DNA from: DAHUYF01 sp035509275
GTDB lineage: Bacteria; Pseudomonadota; Alphaproteobacteria; ATCC43930; CGMCC-115725
Length of the DNA: 64,000 bases
Assembly (NCBI GenBank): GCA_035509275.1
Contig: DATJLU010000029.1
Location: forward strand, 18,417 to 82,416
Direction: 5' to 3'
Made by a program: the position numbers and the translations under genes. A model generated the notes under the pieces. The model was given only the letters and a program-made list of their open reading frames with translations, made no database searches and was not told the origin of the DNA. Positions 57,573 to 64,000 of the stretch are shown in pieces. The first letter of the stretch is position 1; each line of letters starts with the position of its first letter.

Positions 57573-58777
57573 GGGGGCACCACTTTCAAATAGCGGGTGC
57601 CCACGCCCGCTGAAGGTCGCGCCGCGCCTCTGCGCGACACTGAATTAACGTCGAACCACACGAGATAAGGATCTGGCTTCGCCGGCTCGTCGGCCCGCCA
57701 TACGAGGTCGAACTGGCCATCTCGGCGAGAGACTCCCAGAGCGGGCGTGAGAAAACTGTGATTGTTGTCGCGATCGATCCAGACGGGTCCTTGAGGCGCG
57801 TCCAGGCGGCAGCGGTAAATCGCCTTCCTCACCTGGTCGACATCGCTCGATCCACACTCGCGAATAGCGCTGGCTAAGAGGATCACCGCGATATAGGACG
57901 CTTCGGCATCGGCTGAGGTGACCTTGCGATCGCCGAAGCGGCCACGGTACCGGTTGACGAAAGCATGATTGCGTGACCGATCGATACTCTGAAAATAGAC
58001 GCTGGACGCCAGGTGCCCTGCCGCCGCGCGGCTGCCGATGGACAGGAGCTCCGGTTCAGACAGGCTGCAGCTGGTCACGGGAATCCGCGTCGGCCCGATT
58101 GTTTGGTCGTCCTCGCCGGCAGCGACGTAAGCCCGATAAAAGGCGTAGCTCGACTCGCCGATGAGGGTGTTGAAAATGAAATCGGGTCGAGCGGCCCTGA
58201 TCTCGCGAATGAAGTGGTCGATGTCGGTCGAGCCCACCGGCAGATACTTTTCAGCGACGACGGCACCGCCAGCCGTCTGGACGATTTCGCGGAGGATACG
58301 GTTGTTTTCCCAGGCCCAGATATAATTGGAGCCGACGCAGTAGACCCGACCGCCACGTTCTCGCAGCATGTACCGGAGCAGAGGGACGATATGCTGGTTC
58401 GGGGAAGCGCCGGTGTAGATGACGTTGCTGCTGCTCTCGAAACCTTCGTAATGAGAGGGGTACCAGAGCAGCGCGTCAAACTTCTCAATCGAAGGGATCA
58501 CCTCTTTGCGGCTGGACGAGGTGTAGCAACCCAACACATGGTGCACATCCCGCCGGCGAAGCACGTCTTCGCACTCGCGGCCGTAGGCCGCGGTGTCACC
58601 GCCGGGGTCTCTGATGATCGGATCGAATGTGAACGGAAAATCGGGACTGTCGGCGATCTCCTCGAGTGCGAGCAGCGCGCCGTTCAGCATCTCCTGTCCG
58701 ACCGTGCTGTACGAGCCGCTCGTGGAAAACACCACGGCCAGAGGAATTGAAGCATATCCGGTCAGGGCTGCCGACAA
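57569..58777 (-). CDS. amiC: AmiC-type amide sensor and AmiR inhibitor
   Basis: 402 residues from TTG 58777, with GAGGAGA six bases upstream. It resembles a Liv-type binding protein but has no signal peptide, so it is cytoplasmic, as AmiC is. Key blocks: PLAVVFSTSGSYSTVGQEML, HHVLGCYTSSSRKEVIPS, LLWYPSHYEGFESS, YCVGSNYIWAWENNR and IFNTLIGESSYAFY. AmiC binds short amides and releases AmiR. It is the first gene of the operon. The rare TTG start may keep its level low. Confidence 0.9.
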   Translation of the reverse strand: MSAALTGYASIPLAVVFSTSGSYSTVGQEMLNGALLALEEIADSPDFPFTFDPIIRDPGGDTAAYGRECEDVLRRRDVHHVLGCYTSSSRKEVIPSIEKFDALLWYPSHYEGFESSSNVIYTGASPNQHIVPLLRYMLRERGGRVYCVGSNYIWAWENNRILREIVQTAGGAVVAEKYLPVGSTDIDHFIREIRAARPDFIFNTLIGESSYAFYRAYVAAGEDDQTIGPTRIPVTSCSLSEPELLSIGSRAAAGHLASSVYFQSIDRSRNHAFVNRYRGRFGDRKVTSADAEASYIAVILLASAIRECGSSDVDQVRKAIYRCRLDAPQGPVWIDRDNNHSFLTPALGVSRRDGQFDLVWRADEPAKPDPYLVWFDVNSVSRRGAARPSAGVGTRYLKVVPP

Positions 58778-58802
58778 GATCTCTCCTCATAACCCCAAAT
58801 TG

Positions 58803-58847
58803 AAAAGCGCCCTCGCGGCCGTTCAGGCCAGGAGAGCGCTCTTGCTC
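58803..58847 (-). promoter_or_regulatory. Leader RNA structure: terminator hairpin with competing six-base-loop hairpin before amiC
   Basis: On the minus strand, AAGAGCGC (58843-58836) can pair with GCGCTTTT (58810-58803), enclosing further GC-rich pairing (ctggcc...ggccg), with a short T-run (TTTT) at the end: a plausible intrinsic terminator 26 bases before the amiC TTG. Overlapping its 5' arm, GAGC-AAGAGC-GCTC (58847-58834) forms a 4-bp stem with a six-base loop, and the two cannot form together. This is the arrangement used by ANTAR antiterminators, though the loop has A at position 4 where the usual rule expects G. Confidence 0.4.
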
Positions 58848-59414
58848 GGTTCGCCTCTCGGGGAAGACCCCCGGCGACGTCATATGCAGATCGGAAAATC
58901 CCGATCCGCAAGTATCGTTAGCGTCCTCCTCCGCAGAGTCAAGTCGATTCGCGATGTTGGCACAGTCGACCGACCCGCTGAATCAGGGTGTCAGTGTTCA
59001 ACCTTGCCCGCATCCATGCGGGCGACACCGCCGACCGATGCGCTCGCTGGCCCCTCGCGCTTTCGTATGCAATTCCATTTGCGCGAACCAGTGGACAGAT
59101 CGGCATGGTGATTGCGCAGAAGCCGAGCACATGATCGGGACCCTTCGCCCGCCAGCCGAAATATGCCCGCTCAAAGATTAGGCAGATGCGATTTTCCATT
59201 CTCCGAAATGGGCGCAGGCGTCGCGAGCGTCGGAATGAGATGCAGCGCCTAGGCGTGTGCTCTGGGAAGTCGCTCGGCGGCGTTGCTCGGCATGTTCTTT
59301 GCAGAAGTGTGGGGCATGGCGGTGCCCGCGTCGTGGGCGTTGACCCGGCCCGGGACTGCGGCCGTTCCAGGTTTCGGAATGGCGCTGTTGCGCCCGATCC
59401 CATTGGGAGAGGTT
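58848..59414. other. Divergent spacer between amiC and an SDR gene
   Basis: 567 bases. On the minus strand, a TTGACT at 58942-58937 could be a -35; a clear -10 was not found downstream. A small stem GATCGG/CCGATC with loop gatttt lies at about 58888-58905 on that strand. No gene was recognised on either strand; short frames lack ribosome-binding sites and domain features. Confidence 0.45.
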
Positions 59415-60170
59415 ATGGATCTCGGATTGAAGGGGAAAAGGGTACTGGTGACGGGCGGCAGCAAGGGCATCGGCCGCTCGATTGCCGAGATGTTCGCCGC
59501 GGAGGGCGCCTGCGTCGCGATATGCGCGCGCAACGCTGCCGAGGTCGACGCGTCGATACGCGCCCTCGCCGACAAGGGCACGACTGCCTGGGGCAAAGCG
59601 CTCGACGTCGGCGATGGGGCGGCACTCGCGCACTGGGTTGCGACCGCCGCCGGCGAGCTCGGCGGCATCGACGTGCTGGTCTGCAATGTCAGCGCGATCG
59701 CCGTCGGCAATTCGAACGAGACGTGGGAGCGCTCGTTCCGTACCGACATGATGCACACGGTGAATGCGGTGACCGCAGCGCTGCCATGGCTCGAAAAATC
59801 TCATGCGGCCTCGATCGCGGTGATCTCGAGCGTCTCCGGTTTCGAAATCGATTTTGCCGCAGGCTCCTATGGTGCCACCAAGGCGGCGCTCATCCATTAT
59901 GCAAAGGGCTTGGCAAACCAGCTCGCTCCCAAGGGGATCCGTGTGAACGCAGTGTCACCGGGCAACACCTATTTCGAGGGCGGGGTCTGGCAGACCATCG
60001 AGCACAATAATCCGGCGCTCTACAAGGCGGCTCTGGGGCTCAACCCGACTGGACGCATGGGCACGCCCGAGGAAGTGGCCTATGGGGTTGTCTTTCTTTC
60101 GAGCCCGCTCGCGAGTCGCATATCCGGCACCAACTTGATTATCGATGGCGCACTGACAAAAGCAGTCTGA
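59415..60170 (+). CDS. Short-chain dehydrogenase/reductase (SDR)
   Basis: 251 residues from ATG 59415, with GGGAGAGG upstream; an earlier ATG at 59283 adds unconserved residues. TGGSKGIGRS is the cofactor motif, CNVSAIA replaces the usual NNAG, catalytic serine in VISSVSG and tyrosine-lysine in YGATKAA, then INAVSPGNTYFEG-type. Final SRISGTNLIIDGALTK. The altered NNAG region sets it apart from the two SDRs at 32-34 kb. It stands alone, and its role is unknown. Confidence 0.9.
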   Translation: MDLGLKGKRVLVTGGSKGIGRSIAEMFAAEGACVAICARNAAEVDASIRALADKGTTAWGKALDVGDGAALAHWVATAAGELGGIDVLVCNVSAIAVGNSNETWERSFRTDMMHTVNAVTAALPWLEKSHAASIAVISSVSGFEIDFAAGSYGATKAALIHYAKGLANQLAPKGIRVNAVSPGNTYFEGGVWQTIEHNNPALYKAALGLNPTGRMGTPEEVAYGVVFLSSPLASRISGTNLIIDGALTKAV

Positions 60171-60201
60171 TGTAACAGAACTTCCGTTGCATCTCTCAAG
60201 G

Positions 60202-60948
60202 CTAGACTTCGATCTTCGAGAACAGATAGGCGCCGATCGCGAGGAGGATGGCGGCGAGGCCGACGACGACCACGAGATCGGTCGCCGCGCCGAAGGCGAA
60301 ACCGCCGCTGAGCGCGCCGCGCAGGCCGTCGACGCCGTAGCTGAGCGGGTTGAGCCGCACGGCGAGCCGCACTGCTCCCGGCAGGTCCGGCAGCGGGAAC
60401 AAGGCGCTTGAGAAGAAGAAGAGCGGCAGCACGATGAAGTTCATGATCAGCTGAAAGCCCTGCATGTCCTGCAATACCGAGCCGAAGGCGGTGCCGATCG
60501 CCGTGCACATGACGGCGATCAGCGCCATGAAGAGCAGCGCCAGCGGCAGCAGCAGCGGGTGCGCCGGCCGGAAGCCGGCGGCAAGGCAGACGAGAAAGAC
60601 GATGCTCCCTTGGATGAGCGCGACCGTCGCGCTGCCCAGCGTCCGCCCGAGCACGATCTCGAGACGTGAGACGGGCGCGACCAGCGTTTCCCTGAGAAAG
60701 CCGAATTGCCGGTCAAAGACGATCTCGATGCCGCTGAAGACCGCCGTGAACAGGATACCCATGGTGATGATGCCGGGTGCCAGGAACTGCACGTAGTCGC
60801 CGCGGCCGGCGCGGGCGAAGGTCGGGCCAAGCCCGAAACCGAGCGCGAGCAGGAACAGAATCGGCTGGCCGAGCGAGCCGATCATGCGGGCGCGCGAGCG
60901 GAAATACCGCTTCAATTGCCGCAGCCACAGGATGAAGACGGCGTTCAC
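60202..60948 (-). CDS. ABC-2 type exporter permease (DrrB-like)
   Basis: 248 residues from GTG 60948, six spans. It begins LWLRQLKRYFRSRARMIGSLGQPILFLLALGFG and has FDRQFGFLRETLVAPVSR, a typical ABC-2 loop, and SALFPLPDLPGAVRLAVRLNPLSYGVDGLRGAL near the end. It overlaps the ATPase gene by 4 bases. It exports an unknown hydrophobic compound, lipid or drug. Confidence 0.9.
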   Translation of the reverse strand: MNAVFILWLRQLKRYFRSRARMIGSLGQPILFLLALGFGLGPTFARAGRGDYVQFLAPGIITMGILFTAVFSGIEIVFDRQFGFLRETLVAPVSRLEIVLGRTLGSATVALIQGSIVFLVCLAAGFRPAHPLLLPLALLFMALIAVMCTAIGTAFGSVLQDMQGFQLIMNFIVLPLFFFSSALFPLPDLPGAVRLAVRLNPLSYGVDGLRGALSGGFAFGAATDLVVVVGLAAILLAIGAYLFSKIEV

Positions 60949-61745
60949 CGGCGGCCGCGCCAGACCTGACGCATCATGCGCATGCGGTCGACGGGTGCCG
61001 CCTCGGCGTCGCGGATGCTGTGCCCGGTCAGCGCGATGAAGGCGTCCTCGAGGGTGCGGCCGCCGGTCTGCTGCCGGAGCGCGGCGGCGGTGCCCTCAGC
61101 GACGATCCGGCCGTGGTCGACGATCGCGATGCGGTCGGCAACGCGCTCCGCTTCCTCCATGTAGTGTGTGGTGAAAAACACCGTCACCTGCTCGTCGCGG
61201 CACAGCCCGCGGATGAATTCCCAGATCTGATTGCGGGTCTGGGGGTCGAGGCCGCTGGTCGGCTCGTCGAGGAACAGGATGCGCGGCCGGTGCAGCAGCG
61301 CGCGGGCGATTTCGAGCCGGCGCTTCATCCCGCCCGAAAAGCGCTTGACGTAGTCGTCGCGACGCTCCCACAGCCCGACGAAGCGCAGCAGCGCCTCGAC
61401 GCGCGCCCGGCGCTCGACCCGCGGCACGCGGTAGAGGACGCCGTGCAGTTCCATGTTCTCGGCCGCGGTCAGCTCGTCATCGAGGCTCGGATCCTGGAAC
61501 ACGATGCCGAAGGCGCGGCGCACCGCCAGCGGCTCCTCGACCGGGTCGTGGCCGGCGATCAGCAGCCGCCCGTCGCTCGGCGCGAGCACGGTCGTCAGCA
61601 TTTTGATCGTCGTCGTCTTGCCGGCGCCATTGGGACCGAGAAAGCCGAAGATGACGCCCTCCGGCACCGCGAAGGAGATGTGGTCGACGGCGGTGAACCC
61701 GCCAAAGCGCTTGACCAGATCGTGGGCCTCGATGATCGCGTCCAT
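60945..61745 (-). CDS. ABC exporter ATPase (DrrA-like)
   Basis: 266 residues from ATG 61745 (a GTG at 61766 is also possible). Walker A GPNGAGKTTT, Q-loop FQDPSLDDELTAAENM, signature RFSGGMKRRLEIARAL and Walker B RILFLDEPTSGLDPQ. C-terminal GGRTLEDAFIALTGHSIRD is typical of the DrrA family. It overlaps the permease. The pair probably exports a secondary product. Confidence 0.92.
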   Translation of the reverse strand: MDAIIEAHDLVKRFGGFTAVDHISFAVPEGVIFGFLGPNGAGKTTTIKMLTTVLAPSDGRLLIAGHDPVEEPLAVRRAFGIVFQDPSLDDELTAAENMELHGVLYRVPRVERRARVEALLRFVGLWERRDDYVKRFSGGMKRRLEIARALLHRPRILFLDEPTSGLDPQTRNQIWEFIRGLCRDEQVTVFFTTHYMEEAERVADRIAIVDHGRIVAEGTAAALRQQTGGRTLEDAFIALTGHSIRDAEAAPVDRMRMMRQVWRGRR

Positions 61746-61762
61746 CAGTTTGCCTGGACCCC

Positions 61763-62554
61763 TCACCCTCCCATGGCTTCGCCATGGGTCGCCCCCTCTC
61801 CCGCGATCGCGGGAAAGGGGACGCGGCTCCAGCGGGGGGCGCCGTGGGGGACGGGGAGGTAGGCAGGCTGGCGGCTTTCTTTGCGCTTCAGCGCCGGCTT
61901 CGCATAGATCTGCTTCGACGCCTCGATGACAGAGACGCCGGCGAAGGTGGTAAACCAGCGCTCGCCGATGCGCTCGATCCAGGCGGCCGAGCGCAGCAGC
62001 ATGCGCGAGGCGGTCGGCGGCGCGAACAGCGCGGCGGTGACGCGCTCGGGCGTGAAGCCCGATTCGCGCAGCACGCGCGAGAGCTGCGAGGCGGTGTAGG
62101 GATGGCCCTGGCCGAACGGCGTGTTGTCGATGCGCGCCCAGATGCCGCGCCGATTCGGCACCACCACGACGAGCCTGCCGCCGCCCGCCATCACCCGCCA
62201 GATCTCCTTGAGCAGCGGCCGCGCCTGCTCGCTGAACTCAAGGCCATGCACCAGCAGCACGCGGTCGATCGAGTAGTCCTGGAGCGGCAGCTCGCCTTCA
62301 TCGGCCAGCGCCACCGCATTGGGGCCCTCCTGCGGCCAGGCGAGCACGCCTTGTGACGACGGCATGACGGCGACGACGCGCTCCGCCTCGTCGCGGAACA
62401 GGCGAAGATAGGGCGCAGCATAGCCGAGGCCCAAGAGACGCATGCCCCGGAGATCGGGCCAGAGCAGCCGCAAACGGCGGCGAATCATGCGCCGCGCCAC
62501 TTGCCCGAGGCGGGTTTCGTAGAAATCCCGGAGATCGACGACGTCGACATACAT
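61763..62554 (-). CDS. SAM-dependent methyltransferase with repeat-encoded C-terminus
   Basis: 263 residues. The class I methyltransferase fold: glycine-rich LLGLGYAAPYLRLFRDEAERVVAV, an acidic LADEGELPLQDYSIDRVLL block (motif II-type) and RVMAGGGRLVVVVPNR. It lacks the classical GxGxG and looks like the alphaproteobacterial 'class I SAM methyltransferase' type near ABC exporters. The last ~25 residues (including PFPAIAGEGATHGEAMGG) come from an intergenic repeat, not from conserved protein. The gene ends 18 bases before the DrrA start. Substrate unknown. Confidence 0.83.
   Translation of the reverse strand: MYVDVVDLRDFYETRLGQVARRMIRRRLRLLWPDLRGMRLLGLGYAAPYLRLFRDEAERVVAVMPSSQGVLAWPQEGPNAVALADEGELPLQDYSIDRVLLVHGLEFSEQARPLLKEIWRVMAGGGRLVVVVPNRRGIWARIDNTPFGQGHPYTASQLSRVLRESGFTPERVTAALFAPPTASRMLLRSAAWIERIGERWFTTFAGVSVIEASKQIYAKPALKRKESRQPAYLPVPHGAPRWSRVPFPAIAGEGATHGEAMGG
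61765..61830. repeat. Palindromic repeat overlapping the methyltransferase end
   Basis: Two palindromes lie next to each other: cccatggc-ttc-gccatggg (61771-61789) and cccgcgatcgcggg (~61799-61812), followed by a cluster of g residues. The pattern 'ccctcaccctcccatggcttcgccatggg...ccctctcccgc' is a common interspersed intergenic element in alphaproteobacteria, by recollection. Here part of it is translated as the tail of the methyltransferase. Confidence 0.6.
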
Positions 62555-62749
62555 GAAGACAGTGTAGCATGGCCGCCCAAGGCGAATTAGAGTAGCCCTG
62601 GCTGCCTAGCCGAGGAGCGCCATGCCCGGGTCCCCGCTTCCGCCCTCACGCCGACAGTCGCGCCAGCGGCCGGCGTCGCCATCGGGACCCGACGGGCGCA
62701 ACGCCAATTTACGCGGTGATCACCGCCAAACCGATCGGGAGTCCAGTTC

Positions 62750-63370
62750 ATGAAGCTTCGCTATTCGCCCACCTCGCCCTATGTCCGCAAGGTCATGGTC
62801 GTGGCGCTGGAGACGGGCCTCGCCGAGCGCATCGAGCGCGTGCCGACCATGGTCGCGCCGACCAAGCCCAACGACGAAGTCGCGCGCGAGAACCCGCTGG
62901 TAAAAGTGCCGTCACTTACCACCGATGACGGCATGGTGCTCTATGATTCGCCGGTCATCTGCGAATATCTCGACACGCTGCACAGCGGCGCGAAGCTGTT
63001 CCCGGCATCGGGCAAGGCGCGCTGGCTGGCGCTGCGGCAGCAGGCGCTCGGCGACGGCATCCTCGATGCGGCGATTCTCGGCCGTTACGAGATCCTGCGG
63101 CCGAAGGAATTCCAGTGGCCGGACTGGATCGATGCGCAGCTGCGCAAGGTCCGCGGCGCGCTGGCGGCGCTCGAGATCGAGACCGAGGCCGGCGAGCTCG
63201 GCGGGCCGCTGAGCATCGGCCAGATCACCATCGGCTGCGCCCTCGGCTATCTCGATTTCCGCTATGCCAGCGAAGAATGGCGCGCGAAGCATCGCCGGCT
63301 CGCGGCCTGGTTCGACGAGTTCTCGAAGCACAAATCGATCGAGCTGACCAAGCCGAAAGACGCCGCTTGA
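62750..63370 (+). CDS. Glutathione S-transferase family protein
   Basis: 206 residues. Thioredoxin-like N-terminal half (KLRYSPTSPYVRKVMVVALETGL, ENPLVKVPSLTTDDGMVLYDS with the GSH-binding ES-type contact, VICEYLD) and an all-helical C-terminal half. Typical small bacterial GST. It conjugates or reduces electrophiles with glutathione, or has another role. Its TGA overlaps the next start (TTGA), so it is coupled to the DUF985 gene. It is transcribed away from the methyltransferase. Confidence 0.92.
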   Translation: MKLRYSPTSPYVRKVMVVALETGLAERIERVPTMVAPTKPNDEVARENPLVKVPSLTTDDGMVLYDSPVICEYLDTLHSGAKLFPASGKARWLALRQQALGDGILDAAILGRYEILRPKEFQWPDWIDAQLRKVRGALAALEIETEAGELGGPLSIGQITIGCALGYLDFRYASEEWRAKHRRLAAWFDEFSKHKSIELTKPKDAA

Positions 63371-63801
63371 GCGACGACGAGGCCGGGCGCGTCATCGCCG
63401 CGCTCGGCCTCGCGCCTCATCCCGAAGGCGGCTCCTACCGCGAGACCTTCCGCGACGCCGCGCCGCAAGGCGGCCGCGCCGCATCGACGGCCATCTATTA
63501 CCTCTTGCGCGCCGGCGAGGTGTCGCGCTGGCACCGCATCGACGCCGTCGAGATCTGGCATTGGTACGGCGGCGCGCCGCTGCTGCTGTCGCTGTCGGCG
63601 GAGGACCGCCCGGCGGAGGAGGTCAGGCTCGGCGGCGCCGTGCTCGCCGGCGAGCAGCCGCAAGCGGTGGTGCCGCGACGGGTCTGGCAAAGCGCGCACA
63701 GCCTCGGCACGTGGAGCCTCGTCGGCTGCACCGTGGCGCCGGGATTCGAGTTTGCGGGGTTCGAGATGGCACCGGAGGGGTGGGGTCCGCGCGACGCGTA
63801 G
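63367..63801 (+). CDS. DUF985 cupin-superfamily protein
   Basis: 144 residues from TTG 63367, which overlaps the GST stop (TTGA). Cupin features: LGLAPHPEGGSYRETFRD, STAIYYLLRAGEVSRWHRID, AVEIWHWYGGAPL, WQSAHSLGTWSLVGCTVAPGF and EFAGFEM. DUF985 proteins are small cupins of unknown function, some with carbohydrate-epimerase-like folds. The rare start and overlap point to low, coupled translation. Confidence 0.85.
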   Translation: MSDDEAGRVIAALGLAPHPEGGSYRETFRDAAPQGGRAASTAIYYLLRAGEVSRWHRIDAVEIWHWYGGAPLLLSLSAEDRPAEEVRLGGAVLAGEQPQAVVPRRVWQSAHSLGTWSLVGCTVAPGFEFAGFEMAPEGWGPRDA

Positions 63802-63876
63802 CGCCGCGCGACGCGCAGCGTCGTCGCGGGCGGGCCCGCACCGTGCGGGTGATTCTCGGCTAGGTTCTGTGGACAT

Positions 63877-64000
63877 TCAGCGCAACCAAGCCATGAATGA
63901 CGCGACGGCGACGAACGCAAGGAACGCGGCTGCGGTTTTGTCGTAGCGCGTTGCCACGCGGCGAAAATGCTTGATCTTGTTGATGAAGCATTCGACCAGG
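63877..64000 (-). mobile_element. IS5-type transposase, C-terminal end (rest outside window)
   Basis: The minus strand from the window edge to TGA at 63877-63879 encodes the last ~40 residues, including LVECFINKIKHFRRVATR and YDKTAAAFLAFVAVASFM, ending AWLR. This block is the well-known C-terminus of IS5-family (IS427-group-like) transposases. The insertion sequence end should lie near 63860 (a ctaggttctgtggac stretch), between the transposase and the DUF985 gene. The rest of the element continues beyond the window. Confidence 0.88.

Noticed and set aside
57569..58777. amiC as a transport binding protein (LivK)
   Set aside because: No signal peptide and a position directly before an ANTAR protein; the AmiC reading is better.
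58939..59403. 154-codon minus-strand frame between amiC and the SDR
   Set aside because: No ribosome-binding site, arginine/proline-rich random composition and no domain; it falls in the presumed promoter region.

Overview
This is a GC-rich chromosomal window (no plasmid or phage hallmarks) from what is most likely an alphaproteobacterium, probably a soil or aquatic heterotroph of the Rhodospirillales/Hyphomicrobiales type. The case rests on gene content (DUF892, DUF763 and DUF1810 proteins, PotABCD-type and Liv-type ABC systems, Mo-hydroxylase, GMC oxidoreductase, a pyrophosphate-type phosphofructokinase) and on short inverted 'cccgctttcgcggg' repeats between genes. This placement is inferred, not computed. 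No rRNA, tRNA or CRISPR array was seen.

Layout. 0-5.3 kb: the 3' end of a phosphoketolase, a repeat cluster holding a small GIY-YIG protein, an MFS permease, a pyrophosphate-type phosphofructokinase and a ROK sugar kinase with a GNAT acetyltransferase. 5.4-12.6 kb: mostly envelope and stress genes (glycine-zipper, HdeA-like, membrane, DUF892, lipoprotein, patatin, HD hydrolase) plus a glycosidase remnant. 12.6-17.2 kb: a three-subunit molybdenum hydroxylase with a divergent TetR regulator. 17.3-22.6 kb: repeat, DUF763/DUF1810, a cupin/enolase-superfamily pair and an HtrA protease.

22.7-39.1 kb is the most distinctive part. A minus-strand run of 15 closely packed genes starts with a PotABCD-type ABC importer (two different ATPases, one permease pair) and two SDR dehydrogenases. 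It continues with a cupin, a cyclic-imidase/PgdA-type deacetylase, a CobW GTPase with a small partner, a stand-alone biotin carrier, a biotin carboxylase and PxpB/PxpC. A convergent pxpA lies at its end and a divergent GntR-type regulator with two winged helices lies at its head. A second solute-binding protein lies beside the regulator. Together this looks like a regulated uptake and ring-opening pathway for a lactam, cyclic imide or ureide, using a split biotin-dependent, urea-carboxylase-like enzyme.

39.5-50.7 kb: small periplasmic proteins, an orphan carbohydrate-type binding protein next to a remnant of a Liv-type one, an EmrAB efflux pair with a divergent TetR regulator, an unknown exported protein, and a MetE-like methyltransferase coupled to a GMC oxidoreductase. 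50.8-58.8 kb: a complete amide-utilisation operon, amiC-amiR-substrate-binding protein-livHMGF-formamidase, with a leader that can fold into a terminator and a competing six-base-loop hairpin. 59-64 kb: an SDR, a DrrAB-type ABC exporter, a methyltransferase whose C-terminus runs into an intergenic repeat, a GST, a DUF985 cupin, and the 3' end of an IS5-type transposase cut by the window edge.
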